Below, piece after piece: positions 63,537 to 64,000 of a stretch of DNA of 64,000 bases. The DNA lies in assembly GCF_003253545.1 (NCBI RefSeq), contig NZ_QKYV01000003.1, positions 385,588 through 449,587 of the forward strand, given 5' to 3'. Both the position numbers and the translations under genes were made by a program. Origin of the DNA: Mesonia algae (GTDB taxonomy: Bacteria > Bacteroidota > Bacteroidia > Flavobacteriales > Flavobacteriaceae). Below the pieces are notes generated by a model. The model was not told where the DNA came from and did no database searches. It was given only the letters and a program-made list of their open reading frames with translations. Each line of letters opens with the position of its first letter. Position 1 is the stretch's first letter.

Positions 63537-64000
63537 TTATTTTTCAATTCTAAAAGAAGACCTTCTATTAAGTTCATACTGTTGATCTGTACAAGGGTCG
63601 CATTCTACCTTAGGTGAAGATTCTCCTAGACCCTCACCACTAATACGTGATTCATCGATGCCTTTTGAAATTACATACTGTACGGTACTTTGAGCTCTAC
63701 GTTCTGATAACTGCTGATTATAAGAGGATGGTCCGCGCTTATCTGTATGTGCTTCTACCTTAATTTTCATCTCTGGATACTTCTGCATTACAGCTACTAG
63801 CTTATCTAACTCAAAAGCGGCTTGTTTTCGTATATTAGATTTATCAAAATCAAACATAATAGGATTTAACACCACTTCTTCTTCTTGGATAATCTTCTCT
63901 ATTGGACTTAACTCGATGACAAGATCTACTTCTCCTTCAGCATCTTCTCCTACCATAGCCGCATTACTTTCATAATCTTCAGCGTTTACCTGTAAACTAT
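63537..64000 (-). CDS. OmpA family protein (partial, C-terminal part)
   Basis: The frame is open from 63537 to the right edge without a stop, so the internal ATG at 63956 is not the real start; the protein continues beyond the window. The visible 154 residues are an acidic linker (VGEDAEGEVDLVIELSPIEK) and an OmpA-C peptidoglycan-binding domain (MFDFDKSNIRKQAAFELDK, VEAHTDKRGPSSYNQQLSERRA, GLGESSPKVECD). The long upstream part probably holds WD40/PD40 or tetratricopeptide repeats, as in similar Bacteroidota proteins, but that is not visible here. Confidence 0.92.
   Translation of the reverse strand, partial: SLQVNAEDYESNAAMVGEDAEGEVDLVIELSPIEKIIQEEEVVLNPIMFDFDKSNIRKQAAFELDKLVAVMQKYPEMKIKVEAHTDKRGPSSYNQQLSERRAQSTVQYVISKGIDESRISGEGLGESSPKVECDPCTDQQYELNRRSSFRIEK

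Noticed and set aside
63537..63956. Complete small OmpA protein starting at 63956
   Set aside because: The frame stays open to the window edge and lacks a signal peptide at that Met; it is the end of a larger protein.
1..64000. CRISPR arrays, tRNA or rRNA genes
   Set aside because: No regularly spaced direct repeats and no recognisable tRNA cloverleaf or rRNA sequence were seen on reading the window.

Overview
The window is AT-rich chromosome from a marine-type member of the Flavobacteriaceae (phylum Bacteroidota). The evidence is the protein families (SufT/SufE/SufS/SufD/SufC/SufB/SufA in one minus-strand run, DUF3078, DUF2480, SDR-type threonine dehydrogenase, single-subunit cytochrome b SdhC, OmpA with thrombospondin type 3 repeats), start regions without Shine-Dalgarno sequences, and many promoters with the Bacteroidota -7 element TAnnTTTG 20-50 nt before start codons. 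I see no rRNA, tRNA, CRISPR array, prophage or intact insertion sequence. Most of the window is core housekeeping genome. The accessory-looking parts are about 27-31.4 kb and 52.8-53.5 kb.

Layout: 0-1 kb, a partial TatD nuclease divergent from a retropepsin-like protease. 1-6.2 kb, the 2-oxoglutarate dehydrogenase E1/E2 pair (sucA-sucB) behind a polyprenyl synthase. 6.3-13 kb, a TetR-TolC-adaptor-RND efflux operon with a clear palindromic operator candidate. 13-14.7 kb, a zinc-ribbon membrane protein, a GNAT acetyltransferase and a DUF1801 protein. 14.7-25.6 kb, a long minus-strand cluster: suf Fe-S assembly genes interleaved with envelope lipoproteins and a beta-barrel, then an ABC exporter, DUF2480 and DUF3078. 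25.7-33.8 kb, thiL, two cysteine-tailed lipoprotein genes that share an upstream leader, a stand-alone ACT-type protein divergent from aspartokinase, an alpha/beta hydrolase and a serine hydrolase. 33.9-40.1 kb, aminopeptidase P, sdhCAB and a methionine-type aminotransferase. 40.1-48.2 kb, threonine dehydrogenase, a lipoprotein/NTF2-like pair, an M13 peptidase, an SDR protein, a membrane M28 peptidase, a zinc-ribbon protein and a cold-shock protein. 48.3-54 kb, a ClC channel/transporter with a small coupled membrane protein, aspS, a MORN-repeat protein, a gene-poor stretch and OmpA/TSP3. 55-64 kb, kbl, a RecB/AddA-like helicase-nuclease, Fe/Mn superoxide dismutase, a long PurF-type amidotransferase behind a PfkB kinase, and the C-terminal end of another OmpA-like protein.

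Metabolically, sucAB and sdhCAB supply consecutive TCA-cycle steps and depend on lipoyl and Fe-S cofactors, the latter built by the suf cluster. Tdh (40.1 kb) and Kbl (55.1 kb) together convert threonine to glycine and acetyl-CoA.

The least explained observations are: (i) a conserved leader of roughly 90 bp shared by two divergent Cys-rich lipoprotein genes; (ii) a GC-rich palindromic motif (core TTCCGCGGAA/TTTCGCGGAA) scattered in and between genes of an otherwise AT-rich sequence, including one 21-nt stretch identical in two unrelated genes; (iii) envelope proteins embedded in the suf operon; (iv) a perfect TetR-type operator; (v) an ACT-only protein facing aspartokinase. I did not find convincing evidence of a wholly new defence or mobile system.
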